The translations under genes and the position numbers were made by a program. The notes under the pieces are model-generated. The model was not told the origin of the DNA. It made no database searches and saw only the letters and a program-made list of their open reading frames with translations. A stretch of 64,000 bases of DNA, taken from assembly GCA_001972305.1 (NCBI GenBank), contig BDDD01000377.1, positions 245,973-309,972 of the forward strand, given 5' to 3'. Below, piece by piece: positions 1 through 11,101 of the stretch (position 1 is its first letter; each line of letters starts with the position of its first letter). Source of the DNA: Cephalotus follicularis (Eukaryota > Streptophyta > Magnoliopsida > Oxalidales > Cephalotaceae).

Positions 1-419
1 ATGCAAAAAATTCATTTTATTACTAATTTTTTTTAAACTCTCTCTCACACTTTCTCCCGTCACACACACATTCTCTCCCGCAAAACTCGTGCGCCTTACG
101 GGTGAGAGAACGCGTCAAGCGCAGAGGTGCGCAATTCAGTAGGGAAAGACGACAACGCTTCGTGCCTGTGACCGAGAGAAGGCGGGCATCCTTCTCTGGT
201 ATGTCTCCTTCCCTTCTCTTCCCATTTTCTTCTTTTTCTTCTCCCTGGCGGCAGATTGCATTTTATGCTGTCGCTTGCTCCGGTGTCTTTTTTCCGCCGC
301 TGACGGTCTCAGTAGGTGGAGCCTTCATGGCTCTACCTATTCTGACCTTAGATTAGGCAATACCGGCACTGCTTTGCAGGTTTTTCGCGCATCATAGTTG
401 ACCCTGTCAACTAAGTGGC
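1..419 (+). repeat. C1 5' LTR, middle part
   Basis: This stretch is collinear with 17425-17888 of the C1 3' LTR, including the CT-rich run, the ACACACA run and the twice-used TCAGTAGGTGGAGC motif. The first ~1.4 kb of the LTR lies outside the window. It is cut at 419 by insertion of G1 and resumes at 10375. The open frame at 102-356 is not counted as a gene because the 3' LTR copy does not keep it. Confidence 0.85.
415..419. repeat. Target-site duplication GTGGC, left copy (G1)
   Basis: GTGGC immediately precedes the TG end of G1 and recurs directly after its other end at 10370-10374. A 5-bp duplication is standard for Ty3/gypsy integration. Confidence 0.9.
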
Positions 420-1593
420 TGTCACACGCCGTTAATCAATATATTGACAACATATATGGTGATATCATGAATAAGTATAATTATTCAGCATTCCAATAAC
501 AGTTCAAAAACATAAGCGGAAGCATTCATCTTTGGATTATTTAAAACATAAATCATCCGCACGTAGCCCATACTACGTGCAGGTAAAATCCAACAATATC
601 CTTAAACAAAAGGAAAGATACAACAATAACTGGGTATGAACCGTTCATTACAATACAGTACATCAACATAAAACAACAACCTTAAGATGACAAATAGAAG
701 CTCTCCAAGCTTCAGCAGCAATCTCCTAGTCTTCGCTCAATCTGAAATTGTAGGGGTTAGTCGTTGTCCTCACTTGGCTAAGTAGGAAGATAATGCATGC
801 AAAGGAATATATGAATGCAACATGTATGACAGTTTATATTAAAATAACATTTAAATGAACCAATATATAAGCAATCATGCCAAGTGGCCATAGACAATAC
901 AAAGCAAGAATACCGCTCAAGGGTATAGTCAATTCATACAGTGGTTTGGGTGTCACATGTCGCTAACTCCTTGCACCAAGTGCGCACCACCTATCTATCA
1001 CCCTACACTCCGAAGATGATAGATCAGGTAACATTTACTACCGGCGTTAGCGGGCAGTTTAACAATAAGATCTGCAATACTTACAGTTTTGGGTGTGTAC
1101 TCTAGCCAACTCCTGGCACATAGGACCACCTCCGTTAGCCAGTGACATCTGCCATCACTCGACTAATCGGAAATAACAAAGACAATCAATTCAATCATTT
1201 CAGTTCAATAATAATATTACATATAGATATAATATGCAATATCAAAGTGTTTTCTTTAGAAACATATAACAATTCAGTGATCATACATCTCATAAGAGGA
1301 AAACGATATCAATACAGTAGTAGTTCCCAATTTGAAAACAAAACAGTAGGTACCTCACATAGGAGGAAAATCAGTAGTTCCTTTTAACAATAGTTTTCAT
1401 TTTGAAATGATAGTTAAACCATGAATTGTGCATATAGTACATAGTTCGCTCAATCTTTGGAAATATGGAACAATATTGTTTGTAACAATCACTAGTATAT
1501 ACTAATCAACAGTAGCATATACAGGAACAATAACAAAGACAATAGCAATTCAATTGGGTCCAAACAGGACCTATACCAGCATTTTACCCAGGA

Positions 1594-1706
1594 CAGTCGC
1601 CTGTTCTCAAGAACAGTCGGCTGTTTTGGTTGAGCAGTCGACTGTTTTCTCTTAACAGTCGACTGGATGCATTGAGTAGTCGACTGTCATGAAGAACAGT
1701 CGACTG
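1594..1706. repeat. Phased palindrome array, six CAGTCGACTG-type sites every 20-21 bp
   Basis: Ten-base sites begin at 1594, 1614, 1635, 1656, 1677 and 1697, giving spacings of 20, 21, 21, 21 and 20. Perfect palindromes occur at 1635, 1656 and 1697; the others have one or two changes. Linkers between sites differ in sequence, so the phasing is preserved rather than a simple long repeat unit. Regular two-turn spacing would put all sites on one face of the helix. A role as phased binding sites is inference. Confidence 0.8.
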
Positions 1707-2498
1707 CTTCTGCCCAAGAATGCAGGCAGTAGCAGGTTGTATATATTTCAATATCCAATTTCAATCAAATTCCACACAAGCAATCATACAGAAAATAAAC
1801 ATACATGATATGCATAAAATATCTTCCATAAACATGTCATTACCCCTACCTCAATTTCTATCCCAAGATCAATTGGAATTGATCTTTCTCTTTGGGTTTC
1901 CAAGCCTTTTCCACCAACCAATATTCCAATTCGGCAGAATCAATCTATGCATGCAAGTTTACGGGCACATGCATTAGTACCAGCAAGTTTCAGTAATTTC
2001 TTATGACAACTACAATTCCAACAGTAGCTAATCTCTAATTTATAAGCTTCATAATTACCCTTTTTTACAATTCCTCATGGACCCTTGGTCAATATATCTT
2101 TAAATTCCAGGTTCTTTAATCTTAAACGTGGGGACATAATGAATATATATACTTAAGGGAATCAGTAGGTTATATCATGACAACTAACCACAACTATAAT
2201 CCAAATTAGAGGTTACAATCTCCATTTATACTTGAACCATTTATCACTTTCCATTTCAATTCTAGAAGTTGTTAATCTTAACCATGTTAACAGAAGACAT
2301 CAACATTCTCCTAGTTACAGTAGCATCACATTAACAGTGAGTTCGGATTGAGAACTTACCAAGAAAAACCACAGCTTTAATTCCCTCTTTCAGCTCTATT
2401 TCATCAACATGCAAGCTCCATTAACTTGTTAACAATTCTCTAGCAACTCCGTTTTCTCTCAGTGTTTTTCTAACACACACACACAGCTATAATAACTG

Positions 2499-2505
2499 AT
2501 ATAAA
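2499..2505 (-). promoter_or_regulatory. Candidate TATA box of the G1 LTR
   Basis: The minus strand reads TTTATAT here. G3 has TATATAT at the corresponding place (56097-56103). It lies about 250 bp downstream of the 2748-2826 palindrome array in the direction of transcription. No transcription start can be confirmed from sequence alone. Confidence 0.25.
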
Positions 2506-2747
2506 GGTCTAGCAACTCTGTTTTCTATCAGTGTTTCTCTCACTCACATGCATTTCTCTTTCTCCCTTCTTTCTATTTCTTTATCACCTTTCTCTTCTTT
2601 CCATTCTGTTTGCAGGTTGCAGAGAACATGCAAGCACTCTATTTTGCATGCTCTTGCAGCTACTGTCACGCATGACACCTACCCCTCATGCAATGCCCCT
2701 TGCATTCAGTCTTATAGGCATGCACAGACACCTGTTCTGTACCGATC

Positions 2748-2826
2748 CAGTCGACTGTCTTTAACAGACAGTCGACTGTCCACTCTCGCCTCAGACAGTC
2801 GACTGTTCGCCTGTGACAGTCGGCTA
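2748..2826. repeat. Second palindrome array in the G1 3' LTR
   Basis: CAGTCGACTG sites begin at 2748, 2769 and 2796, with a CAGTCGGCTA variant at 2817; spacings are 21, 27 and 21. The other G1 LTR has the same array with one extra site (10093-10193), and G3 keeps 21, 28, 21 at 56380-56459. The array lies about 175-255 bp inside the transcriptional start end of the LTR. Confidence 0.75.
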
Positions 2827-3001
2827 TCGATGGTTGTTTTAGGGTTTCTTAAGTTTGATACTTCACCAATTGTACATCCATTCATCCCAAGCAATTACCA
2901 ATCACGGAAATTATTATAATTGGACAAACAACTCAATAAAAATGTATATTTTATTAAAAAAATTAGATCAATATACATTAATTGAAGTTGCGGTTATTAT
3001 A

Positions 3002-3018
3002 TTCCCCCCTCCTTAAAG
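3002..3018 (-). other. G1 polypurine tract
   Basis: On the minus strand a purine run containing AAGGAGGGGGGGAA abuts the 3' LTR. The same tract borders the LTR of G3 at 56611. It would prime plus-strand DNA synthesis. Confidence 0.85.
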
Positions 3019-3047
3019 AAAATTCGTCCTCGAATTTAGCCCTTACA

Positions 3048-4211
3048 TTACATTCCGAACAAGTGGGGAAATGTCTCCCTCATTTCCTCCTCACGCTCCC
3101 ATGTAGTTTCCTCCGCTCTGTGAAAACGCCACAGCACCTTTACCTTAGGAATTGTCTTGTTCCTTTGAAACTTTTCCATTCGATCCACTATCCTCGTCGG
3201 TCTTTCCTCATATTTCAATCGAGGATTAATGAATCCAGGGTCGTAGCTCAATAAGTGAGATGGGTTGGGTGTGTATTTTCGTAGAATGGAGACATGAAAT
3301 ACGTTATGCACGTCCGATAAACTAGGCGGTAGTGCAATCTGGTATGCTACCTCCCCCACTCTATCCAGTATCTCGTAAGGCCCAATATACCTTGGAGCCA
3401 ATTTCCCTTTGAGGCCAAAACGTTGTATCCCTTTTAAAGGCGAGATCTTCAGGAATACATGATCCCCCTTCTCGAATTCTAGCTTCCTTCTCTTGCTATC
3501 GGCGTAACTCTTCTGCCGACTTTGTGCTGCTAGCAGTCTCTTCTTGATCATCTCCACTTTATCAGTGGTCTCTTGTACCAAGTCCGGTCCAAGCACTTGT
3601 CTCTCACCTACCTCATCTCAGAAAATAGGTGATCTGCACTTTCTTCCGTACAAAGCTTCATAGGGAGCCATTCCAATGCTGGTGTGAAAACTGTTGTTGT
3701 AAGAGAACTCAATCAATGCTAGATGATCCTCCCAACTCCCAGCAAAATCAATCATACAAGCCCATAGCATATCCTCCAGAGTCTGAATCGTACGCTTGGA
3801 TTGTCCGTCAGTCTGTGGGTGGAATGCAGTGCTAAAGTTCAAGGATGTTCCCATTGCTGTTTGGAACTTCTTCCAGAACCTTGAAGTAAATCTAGCATCT
3901 CGGTCACAAACAATACTGACCGGTATCCCATGCAATCTCACTATCTCCCGGATATACAATCGAGCAAGCTTCGCGATAGAATAAGTCATGTTCATCGGAA
4001 GAAAGTGAGCAGACTTGGTGGGTCTGTCCACTACTACCCACACTGCTTCATGCTGATTCCGTGACCTCGGTAATCCCGATACGAAGTCGATGGTCACATG
4101 TTCCCACTTCCATTCAACTACTGGTAACGATTGTAGCAGTCATGCAGGTTTATGATGTTCAGCCTTCACTCATTGACAGGTCAAACATCTTGCTACATAT
4201 TCAGCAATCTC
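3048..4211 (-). pseudogene. G1 integrase core with C-terminal chromodomain-like segment
   Basis: The zinc-binding CLTC pair lies just inside 4211. The catalytic core shows [36 protein letters not shown] and [11 protein letters not shown], the D,D,E-type retroviral integrase fold. A TGA near 3617 stands where relatives have Trp. The C-terminal part includes the GPYEILDRVGEVAYQIALP segment and ends KVKVLWRFHRAEETTWERE, a chromodomain-like module. That module is the basis for calling G1 a chromovirus. Confidence 0.9.
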
Positions 4212-5045
4212 TCATTTCATACCACTCCACCAGTAGTTCTTTTTCAGATCGTGCCACATTTTGGAACTTCCAGGGTGAACACTGTATCCTGACTTATGAG
4301 CTTGTTGCAGTAGCTCATTCTTGATGCCCTCGTCATTCAGAACACATATCCTCCCTCGTAATCTCAATATGCCATCAGTATGAATGGAGAACTCAGAATC
4401 AGCGTCTAGGTTTTCAGGAATATTCCACAATTTAGAATCACTATACTGAGCGGCCAGAATACGTTCCAGAAGTTCCGGTTGTGCTCTCATACTTGCCACA
4501 ATAACTCCTCGGGAAACCATGAACGGATTCCATCTCTGAAATTCCTCCGATAGCTTCCACTGTGAAACCATTGCTCCATGAATCACTGCCTTGCAACTCA
4601 GCGCATCAGCCACTACATTCGCCTTTCGCAGGTGGTCTTGAATGTTACAGTTGTAGTGATTAAAGAATTCCACCCATCGCCTCTGTCTAATGTTGAGCTC
4701 CTTCTGGGAAAACAAATACTTCAAACTCTTATGGTCAGTAAAGATCTCAAACTGACCACCATAGAGGTAGTGCCTCCATTTCTACAAAGCAAACACAATG
4801 GCTGCCAAGTCAAGATCATGTACGGGATAATTTTCCTTGTACGACTTCAACTTCCTTGATGCGTATGCAATCACCCTGCCATGTTGCATAAGTACGCATC
4901 CCAATCCTTTCCTAGAAGCATCTGTGTAGACAGTAAAACCCTCATTACCCTCCGGTAATGACAACACTGGTGCCGAAATCAACCGGCCCTTCAGCTCTTG
5001 GAAACTTGCCTCACAAGAATCATCCCACACAAAACTGGACTTCTT
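4212..5045 (-). pseudogene. G1 RNase H and start of integrase
   Basis: The RNase H part has [20 protein letters not shown] and IAYASRKL, then a TAG at about 4781 where G3 has CAG, then [14 protein letters not shown] and a WVEFFNHYNC segment. The frame continues into the integrase zinc-binding region (LLQQAHKSGYSVHPGSSKMW), ending at a TGA at about 4211. RNase H would remove the RNA strand during cDNA synthesis. Confidence 0.9.
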
Positions 5046-5978
5046 CTAAGTCAACTGTGTCAGTGGTGTAGCAAGCTTCAAAAATGCCTTGATGAACCTC
5101 CGGTAATATCCATCCAATCCCAAGAAACTATGAACCTCCGTAACGTTCCTCGGTTGGGGCCAATCAACTATACTTTCTATCTTCGAATGATCCACTGACA
5201 ATCCTTCACTCGACACAATGTGACTTAGGAAAGTCACATGATCCAGCCAAAATTCGCACTTGCTGAATTTGGCGTATAGTTGTTCCTTCCGTAGTGTCTG
5301 CAGTACAATTCTCAAATGCTGCATGTGTTCCTCAATGCTCCTGGAGTAGATCAGAATGTCATCTAGGAATATAACGACAAACTGGTGCAGGTAAGGTTGG
5401 AACACTCTGTTCATTAGACACATAAAGGCTGCAGGAGCATTTGTCAAACCAAATGGCAGTATCAAAAATTCATAGTGCCCATATCTAGTTCGAAACGCGG
5501 TTTTCTCCACATCACCTACTCGGATCCTCAACTGATGATAACCTGTTCTTAGGTCAAGTTTGGAGAATATAGTTGAGCCTTGCAATTGGTCAAACAACTC
5601 CTCAATATGTGGCAGAGGATACTTGTTCTTCACAGTCACCTGATTTAACAGCCTGTAGTCGATGCAAAGCCGCATCGATCCATCCTTCTTCTACACAAAC
5701 AGAACCAGTGCTCCCCACGGTGATACACTCGGTCTGATAAAACCCTTGTCAAGATAATCCTTCAATTGAACCTTCAACTCCTTCAGTTCGGCAGGAGACA
5801 TTCGGTACGGTGCTCTTGATATAGGAGCAGTTCCAGGCAACAACTCAATACTGAACTCTATATCCCTCTCCGGTGGCAACGAAGTGAGTTCATCTGGAAA
5901 TACATCAGGAAATTCACATACAACAGGCACTTGTTCAATACTGGGCGTACCTTTTGTATGGTTAATCACATACGCCAA
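5046..5978 (-). pseudogene. G1 reverse transcriptase
   Basis: The linker (VCEFPDVFPDELTSLPPERD) and finger region (DKGFIRPSVSPWGA) precede a TAG at about 5690. The palm follows: [46 protein letters not shown] and the catalytic FLDDILIYS, so the metal-binding aspartates are present. A connection region [14 protein letters not shown] ends at a TAG near 5045. Apart from the two stops the Ty3/gypsy RT is complete. It would copy element RNA to DNA from a tRNA primer. Confidence 0.95.
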
Positions 5979-6008
5979 ATAGCCTTCGCATCCTTGATTG
6001 AGATACTT

Positions 6009-6623
6009 CTATGCTCGAGTATATGAAATGATCAGAGCAGTAACATTCTTCTCCCCGATAAACTTGTACTCAGTCCCATCTTGAAGATAAAATGTCATCA
6101 TCTTGTTGTAACAATCAACACGAGCATGATGAACGTACAGGCAGTCCATCCCCAAGATTACATCAAAATCCCGGATAGGTAACACTATCAGGTCAGCAGA
6201 TAATTGTATTCCAGCTACCATGATCTCACAATCTTTCATAATATTATCAGATAGAAGACAAGTACCCGCAGGAGTACTCACCTCCAATACATAAGGTAGT
6301 CTAGAAGTAATACCATGCCAATTACGAGCAAATTCAGATGTAATGAATGAATGCGTCGCACCAGGGTCAATCAATACATGAGCTAGTATGCCAGATATGT
6401 AAATAGTACCTCCCACAACAGTAGTAGATTTTGGCACATCATCTTTAGATAAGGTGTAGACCCTACCTTTCACGATTCCTTTCCCGGTATTCTTCCGCGG
6501 TTGAGCTACCGCAACACTACCACTAGCTCCAGCACTTCCCTGTTGGCTGCGTGCTTGATCCCTCATCTTTGGGCAATTATTCAGCATGCGATCTTGTGAA
6601 CAACACCTCAAGAACTTTCCCAT
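6009..6623 (-). pseudogene. G1 aspartic protease region
   Basis: This 204-codon open stretch contains GTIYISGILAHVLIDPGATH followed by SFITSEFA, the retropepsin active-site region. The triad reads D-P-G rather than D-S/T-G. A downstream hydrophobic DVILGMD flap-type motif is also typical of the Ty3/gypsy protease. It is in frame with gag upstream and with RT downstream, and is ended by a TAG near 6009 where the related fragment G2 has CAG. Confidence 0.85.
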
Positions 6624-7637
6624 CTTCTTCCAGCATTCAGCCTCATCATGGTTCTGACGACCGCAAAAAGCACATCCACCTACATTCTGTTGACTGTTTC
6701 GGCTAGGAGTCCTTGACCGCGAATTACTGCATCGAGAGCCTCCTTGCCCACAGTTACCAGATTTTGCCGATCTAGCAGGATTATTACTCCCCTGCCCCTA
6801 TGACTGTGCCGCCCTCAGTTGATTTACACGAGTCTATTCTGCTCTCATTTCATTGACATCGGCTTCTAGAACCATCGCTTTTTCCACAACCTCTACAAAA
6901 GAAGTCAATTGTAGCAGCAATAGTTTTGATCTAATGTCAGGTCGAAGGCCTTTGAGAAACCTTCAGATCATCCATGATTCACCCTCCACAAGATAAGGTG
7001 TATGTCTTGCCAGTTCCACAAATCTAGTCTGGTACTGAGCTACCGTCATGTCTCCTTGACGTAACTCCATTAGTTCTATCTCCCAACGGTCACGCTCTAT
7101 CTACGGCAAATAAGCCTCAAGAAACTCGGACTGGAATCTATCCCAAGTCCTGTCAAGTCCACGGGCTTCCCATTTTGCTTCAGTCCTTTCCCACCAGTAA
7201 GTAGCCTCGCCCCAGAAGCGGTACACAGGAAAATTGAGTTTTTGCTCATCGGTACACTCCAAAGCAGCAAATATTTTCTCCAGGTCTCGAATCCATTGCT
7301 CGGTCACAGTAGCATTCACTTCACCATTGAAATTCGGAGGATTATTTCTCATGAACCGCTCCAGATCTCGTCCAAATCCACCAGCATGGCAAGCTTCAGG
7401 AGCGTGATGATAAGTCCGGTTAGCCTCATACATTTGCCGAATCTGTTCCATGTTGGCCATGTTCGCTTGCATATGCTATTGAAAGAGATCAGCCATGCGG
7501 TCAAAGTGACTCCTCTCTTCATACACTGTGGGAACATTCACTCCTTCATTCACTGCCGGGTCATTTCCAGGTACCGGCGGTACGTTGACACCTTCGTTGG
7601 CTCTACGCCTTCCTCTTCTTCCTCTTCGGAGATCCAT
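6624..7637 (-). pseudogene. gag: G1 Gag (capsid and zinc knuckle)
   Basis: The segment around 7101-7472 has the plant Retrotrans_gag pattern: RFMRNNPPNFNGE, then a helix-rich run WIRDLEKIFAALECTDEQK and a Trp-rich YWWERTEAKW. After a TAG near 7100 it resumes with ERDRWEIELMELRQGD. A Cys-rich piece CAFCGRQNHDEAEC just upstream of 6624 is a CX2CX4HX4C knuckle. Four to five in-frame stops break it. Gag would form the cytoplasmic particle in which the element RNA is reverse transcribed. Confidence 0.85.
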
Positions 7638-7725
7638 TCAGTTTCCTATATGGAATGACATAATCATTAGGAAACAATTCACTTAATTTTCGAGAAACTT
7701 ATCCCAGCTAGCATATATGGAATAT

Positions 7726-7737
7726 GCTCTGATACCA
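7726..7737 (-). other. G1 primer binding site, initiator Met-tRNA type
   Basis: The minus strand reads TGGTATCAGAGC, a perfect match to the 3' end complement of plant initiator Met-tRNA. It starts three bases inside the 5' LTR. It fixes the element orientation. Confidence 0.95.
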
Positions 7738-8914
7738 TGCTGTCACACCCTGTTAATCAATATATTGACAACATATATGGTGATATCAGGAATAAGTATA
7801 ATTATTTAGTATTCCAATAACAGTTCAAAAACATAAGCGGAAGCATTCATCTTTGCATTATTTAAAACATAAATTATCCGCACGCAGCCCATACTACGTG
7901 CAGGTACAATCCAACAATATCCTTAAACAAAAGGAAAAATACAACAGTAATGAGCTTTGAACCGTTCATTACAAAATAGTACATCATCATAAAACAACAA
8001 CCTTAAGATGACAAATAGAAGCTCTCCAAGCTTCAGCCGCAATCTCCAAGTCTTCGCTCAATCTGAAATTGTAGGGGTTAGCCATTGTCCTCACTTGGAT
8101 AAGTAGGAAGATAATTCATGCTAAGGAATATATGAATGCAACATGTATGACAGTTTATATTAAAATAACATCTAAATGAGCCAATATATAAGCAATCATG
8201 CCAAGTGGCCATAGACAATACAAAGCAAGAATACCGCTCAAGGGAACAATCAATTCATACAGTGGTTTGGGTGTCACATGTCACTAACTCCTAGCACCAA
8301 CTACGCACCACCGATCTATCACCCTACACTCCGAAGATGATAGATCAGGTAACATTTCCTACCGGCTTTAGCGGGCAGTTTAACAATAAGATCTGCAATG
8401 CAGACAGTTTTGGGTGTAAACTCTAGCCAACTCCTAGCACATAGGACCACCTCCATTAGCCAGTGACATCTGCCATCACTCGACTAATCGGCAATAACAA
8501 AGACAATCAATTCAATCATTTCAGTTCAATAATAATATTACATATAGATATAATATGCAATATCAAAGTGTTTTCTTTAGAAACATATAACAATTCAGTG
8601 ATCGTACATCTCATAAGAGGAAAACGATATCAATACATTAGTAGTTCCCAATTTGGAAACAAAACAGTAGGTACCTCACATAGGAGGAAAATCAGTAGTT
8701 CCTCTTAACAATAGTTTTCATTTTGAAATGATAGTTAAACCATGAATTGTGCATATAGCATATAGTTCGTTTAATATTTGGAAATATGGAACAATATTGT
8801 TTATAACAATCACTAGTATATACTAATCAACAGTAGCATATACAGGAACAATAACAAAGGCAGTAGCAATTCAACTGGGTCCAAACAGGACCTATATCAG
8901 CATTTTACCCAGGA

Positions 8915-9027
8915 CAGTCAGCTGTTCTCAAGAACAGTCGGCTGTTTTGTTTGAGCAGTCGACTGTTTTCTCTTAACAATCGACTGGATGCATTGAGTAG
9001 TCGACTGTCATGAAGAACAGTCGACTG
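8915..9027. repeat. Phased palindrome array in the G1 5' LTR
   Basis: Sites begin at 8915, 8935, 8956, 8977, 8998 and 9018, again 20, 21, 21, 21 and 20 bp apart. Several have point changes (for instance CAGTCAGCTG and CAATCGACTG), but the spacing is identical to the array at 1594-1706. Confidence 0.8.
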
Positions 9028-10092
9028 CTTCTGGCCAGAAATGTAGGCAGTAGCAGGTTGTATATATTTCAATGTCAAATTTCAATCAAATTCCACACAG
9101 GCAAACATACAAAAAATAAACATACATGATATGCATAAAATATGTTCCATAAACATGTCATTACCCCTATCTCAATTACTATCCCAAGATCAATTGGAAT
9201 TGATCTTTCTCTTTGGGTTTCCAAGCCTTTTACACCAACCAATCTTCCAATTCGACAGAATCAATCTATGCATGCATTTTACGAGCACATGCATTAGTAC
9301 CAGCAAGCTTTAGTAATTTCTTATGACAACTACAATTCCAACAGTAGCTAATCTCTAATTCATAAGCTTCATAATTACCCTTTTTTACAATTCCTCATGG
9401 ACCCTTGGTCAATATATCTTTCAATTCCAGGTTCTTTGATCTTAAACGTGGGGACAGAATGTATATATATACTTAAGGGAATCAGGAGGTTATATCATGA
9501 CAACTAACCACAACTATAATCCAAATTAGAGGTTACAATCTCCATTTATACTTGAACCATTTATCACTTTCCTTTTCAATTCTAGAAGTTGTTACTCTTA
9601 ACCATGTTAACAGAAGACATCAACATCCTCCTAGTTACAGTATCATCACATTAACATTGAGTTCGGATTGAGAACTTACCACGAAAAACCACAGCTTTAA
9701 TTCCCTCTTTGAGCTCTATTTCATCAACATGCAAGCTCCATTAACTTGTTAACAATTCTCTGGCAACTCCCTTTTCTCTCAGTGTTTTTCTAACACCCAC
9801 ACACAGCTATAATAGCGGATATAATGGTCTAGGAACCTCTGAATTTTCCAGGTTCTCACAGATCAACTTCTCTCATTCCTTCTCTCACTCACATGCATTT
9901 CTATTTCTCTCTTCTTTCTATCTCTTTCTCACCTTTCTCTTGTTTCCATTCTGTTTGCAGGTTGTAGACAACATGCAAGCACTCTATTTTGCATGCTCTG
10001 GCAGCTACTGTCATGCATGACACATGCCCCTTATGCAATGCCCCTTGGATTCAGTCTCACAGGCATGCACAGATACCTGTTCTGTACCGATC

Positions 10093-10193
10093 CAGTCGAC
10101 TGTCTTCAACTGGCAGTCTACTGTCCTCAACAAGGCAGTCGACTGTCCACTCTCGCCTCAGACAGTCGACTGTTCCCCTGTGACAGTCGGTTG
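10093..10193. repeat. Second palindrome array in the G1 5' LTR, five sites
   Basis: Sites begin at 10093, 10114, 10136, 10163 and 10184 (spacings 21, 22, 27 and 21). The site at 10114 or 10136 has no counterpart in the other LTR, so one 21-22-bp unit was gained or lost after insertion. Confidence 0.75.
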
Positions 10194-10369
10194 TCGATGG
10201 CAATTTTAGGGTTTCTTAAGTTTGATACTTCACCAATTGTACATCCTTTCATCCCAAGCAATTACCAATCACATAAATTATTATAATTGGGCAAACAATT
10301 CAATTAAAATGTATATTTTATTAAAAAAAATTGGATCAATATACATTAATTGAAGTTACGGTTATTATA

Positions 10370-10374
10370 GTGGC
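10370..10374. repeat. Target-site duplication GTGGC, right copy (G1)
   Basis: Matches 415-419. The C1 LTR continues directly after it. Confidence 0.9.
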
Positions 10375-11087
10375 TGTGCTTCGTCACTTGCCATTTTGGC
10401 CTGAGTCACGGCGAGTCTTGTGTTGGGCTATGTAGACCGTGTTTTGTAGGTGCTGGTTGTGCCGGTGCGATGTCACGACGACCCTGTTTTCGCCAGCGAG
10501 TTGACTCACCGCCTACTGTTCGCTGCGTTCCAGGCCGAGTCTCGCCGAGTCTCGGCCACCGCTGCTTAGATCGGGTGTTAGGCATTCTTATATGTCAAGG
10601 CTGGTCAAGGGCGAGTTGACTGAGACTCACTGAGTCTGAACTCAATGAGTCGTCGAAGCTGTTCGCCGTCTTCCGGGGTGTTTCCCAGTGAGTCTCTACC
10701 AGCAACGGGTAGAGAAGATTTTTGGAGTCCGGTGGTGTCAAGATCGGACCTAACATGCACTGTCCGAATTCTAGCATGGTACCGGTGACCTGTTGTTGCT
10801 ACTGCAAGCGTGTAGCGGCAAAGTGGTGGAGCCTCCAACGGTGGTATGGTTGCTCCCCTTATGCTTTTATGTTTCCGCTGTCTTTCCGCTCTATGTTTTT
10901 TGCGTGCATGCTTGATTTCGTAATTGTTCGTTTGAATATTAAACGGAGATCTTAGGCATATATATTCGGTACTAAAATTTCAATGTGAACCTTGACTTGC
11001 TGTCTAGGTGTTTTTTGAAAAATTAAAATAATACACACTAGCGCCCTTGGACCAAATTCACCGGGAACCCTTGCCAGGTTTCCAACA
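10375..11087 (+). repeat. C1 5' LTR, terminal part
   Basis: Collinear with 17886-18591 of the C1 3' LTR, ending GGTTTCCAACA. It holds several GAGT...ACTC words (for instance GCGAGTTGACTC near 10497), part of a motif family seen in several LTRs in the window. No gene. Confidence 0.9.
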
Positions 11088-11089
11088 GG

Positions 11090-11101
11090 TAGTATCAGAG
11101 G
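11090..11101 (+). other. C1 primer binding site, mutated
   Basis: TAGTATCAGAGG starts two bases after the LTR end. It differs from the TGGTATCAGAGC consensus at both ends of the word. Confidence 0.7.

Larger units (their letters stand above)
420..3001 (-). repeat. G1 3' LTR
   Basis: 2,582 bp, starting TGTCACACGCC on the plus strand and ending GGTTATTATA. The relative G3 ends GGTTATTACA, so the terminal CA has mutated to TA in G1. It holds two palindrome arrays (1594-1706 and 2748-2826) and no convincing gene. Confidence 0.95.
3048..7637 (-). pseudogene. G1 gag-pol polyprotein, single frame with stops
   Basis: The ATG at 7637 opens a frame beginning MDLRRGRRGRRRANEG. All recognisable domains down to the chromodomain-like end at 3048 lie in that same frame, about 1,530 codons, with no frameshift. 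About a dozen in-frame stops interrupt it, for example near 7485, 7100, 6966, 6009, 5690, 5045, 4781, 4211 and 3617. Most are TAG where relatives have Gln, or TGA where they have Arg or Trp. A single gag-pol frame is usual for plant chromoviruses. It cannot make a full protein now. Confidence 0.9.
420..10369 (-). mobile_element. G1: full-length Ty3/gypsy chromovirus (Tekay/Del-like)
   Basis: A 9,950-bp element with LTRs of 2,582 and 2,629 bp around a 4.74-kb interior. The PBS, PPT, TSD and gag-protease-RT-RNase H-integrase order all agree with minus orientation. On the minus strand the LTR runs from TATAATAACC (TG in relative G3) to GGTGTGACA. A chromodomain-like C-terminus on the integrase and LTRs above 2.5 kb point to the Tekay/Del clade; that assignment is from memory of the family, not from a tree. 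It is inserted in the 5' LTR of C1. The LTRs look roughly 95 percent identical by eye, so it is among the younger insertions here. Confidence 0.95.
7741..10369 (-). repeat. G1 5' LTR
   Basis: 2,629 bp, collinear with 420-3001. The 47-bp excess over the 3' LTR comes partly from an extra palindrome site in the array at 10093-10193. No gene is supported inside it; the small open frames are shadows that differ between the two LTRs. Confidence 0.95.

Noticed and set aside
1594..1706. GTCGAC (SalI-type) clusters as a cloning artefact
   Set aside because: The sites are mutated to different degrees, occur in both LTRs of G1 and in the diverged G3, and are embedded in family-specific sequence.
2712..2894. 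60-codon minus-strand frame rich in DSRLS repeats
   Set aside because: The peptide repeat simply reflects the 21- and 27-bp spacing (multiples of three) of the palindrome array in the G1 LTR.
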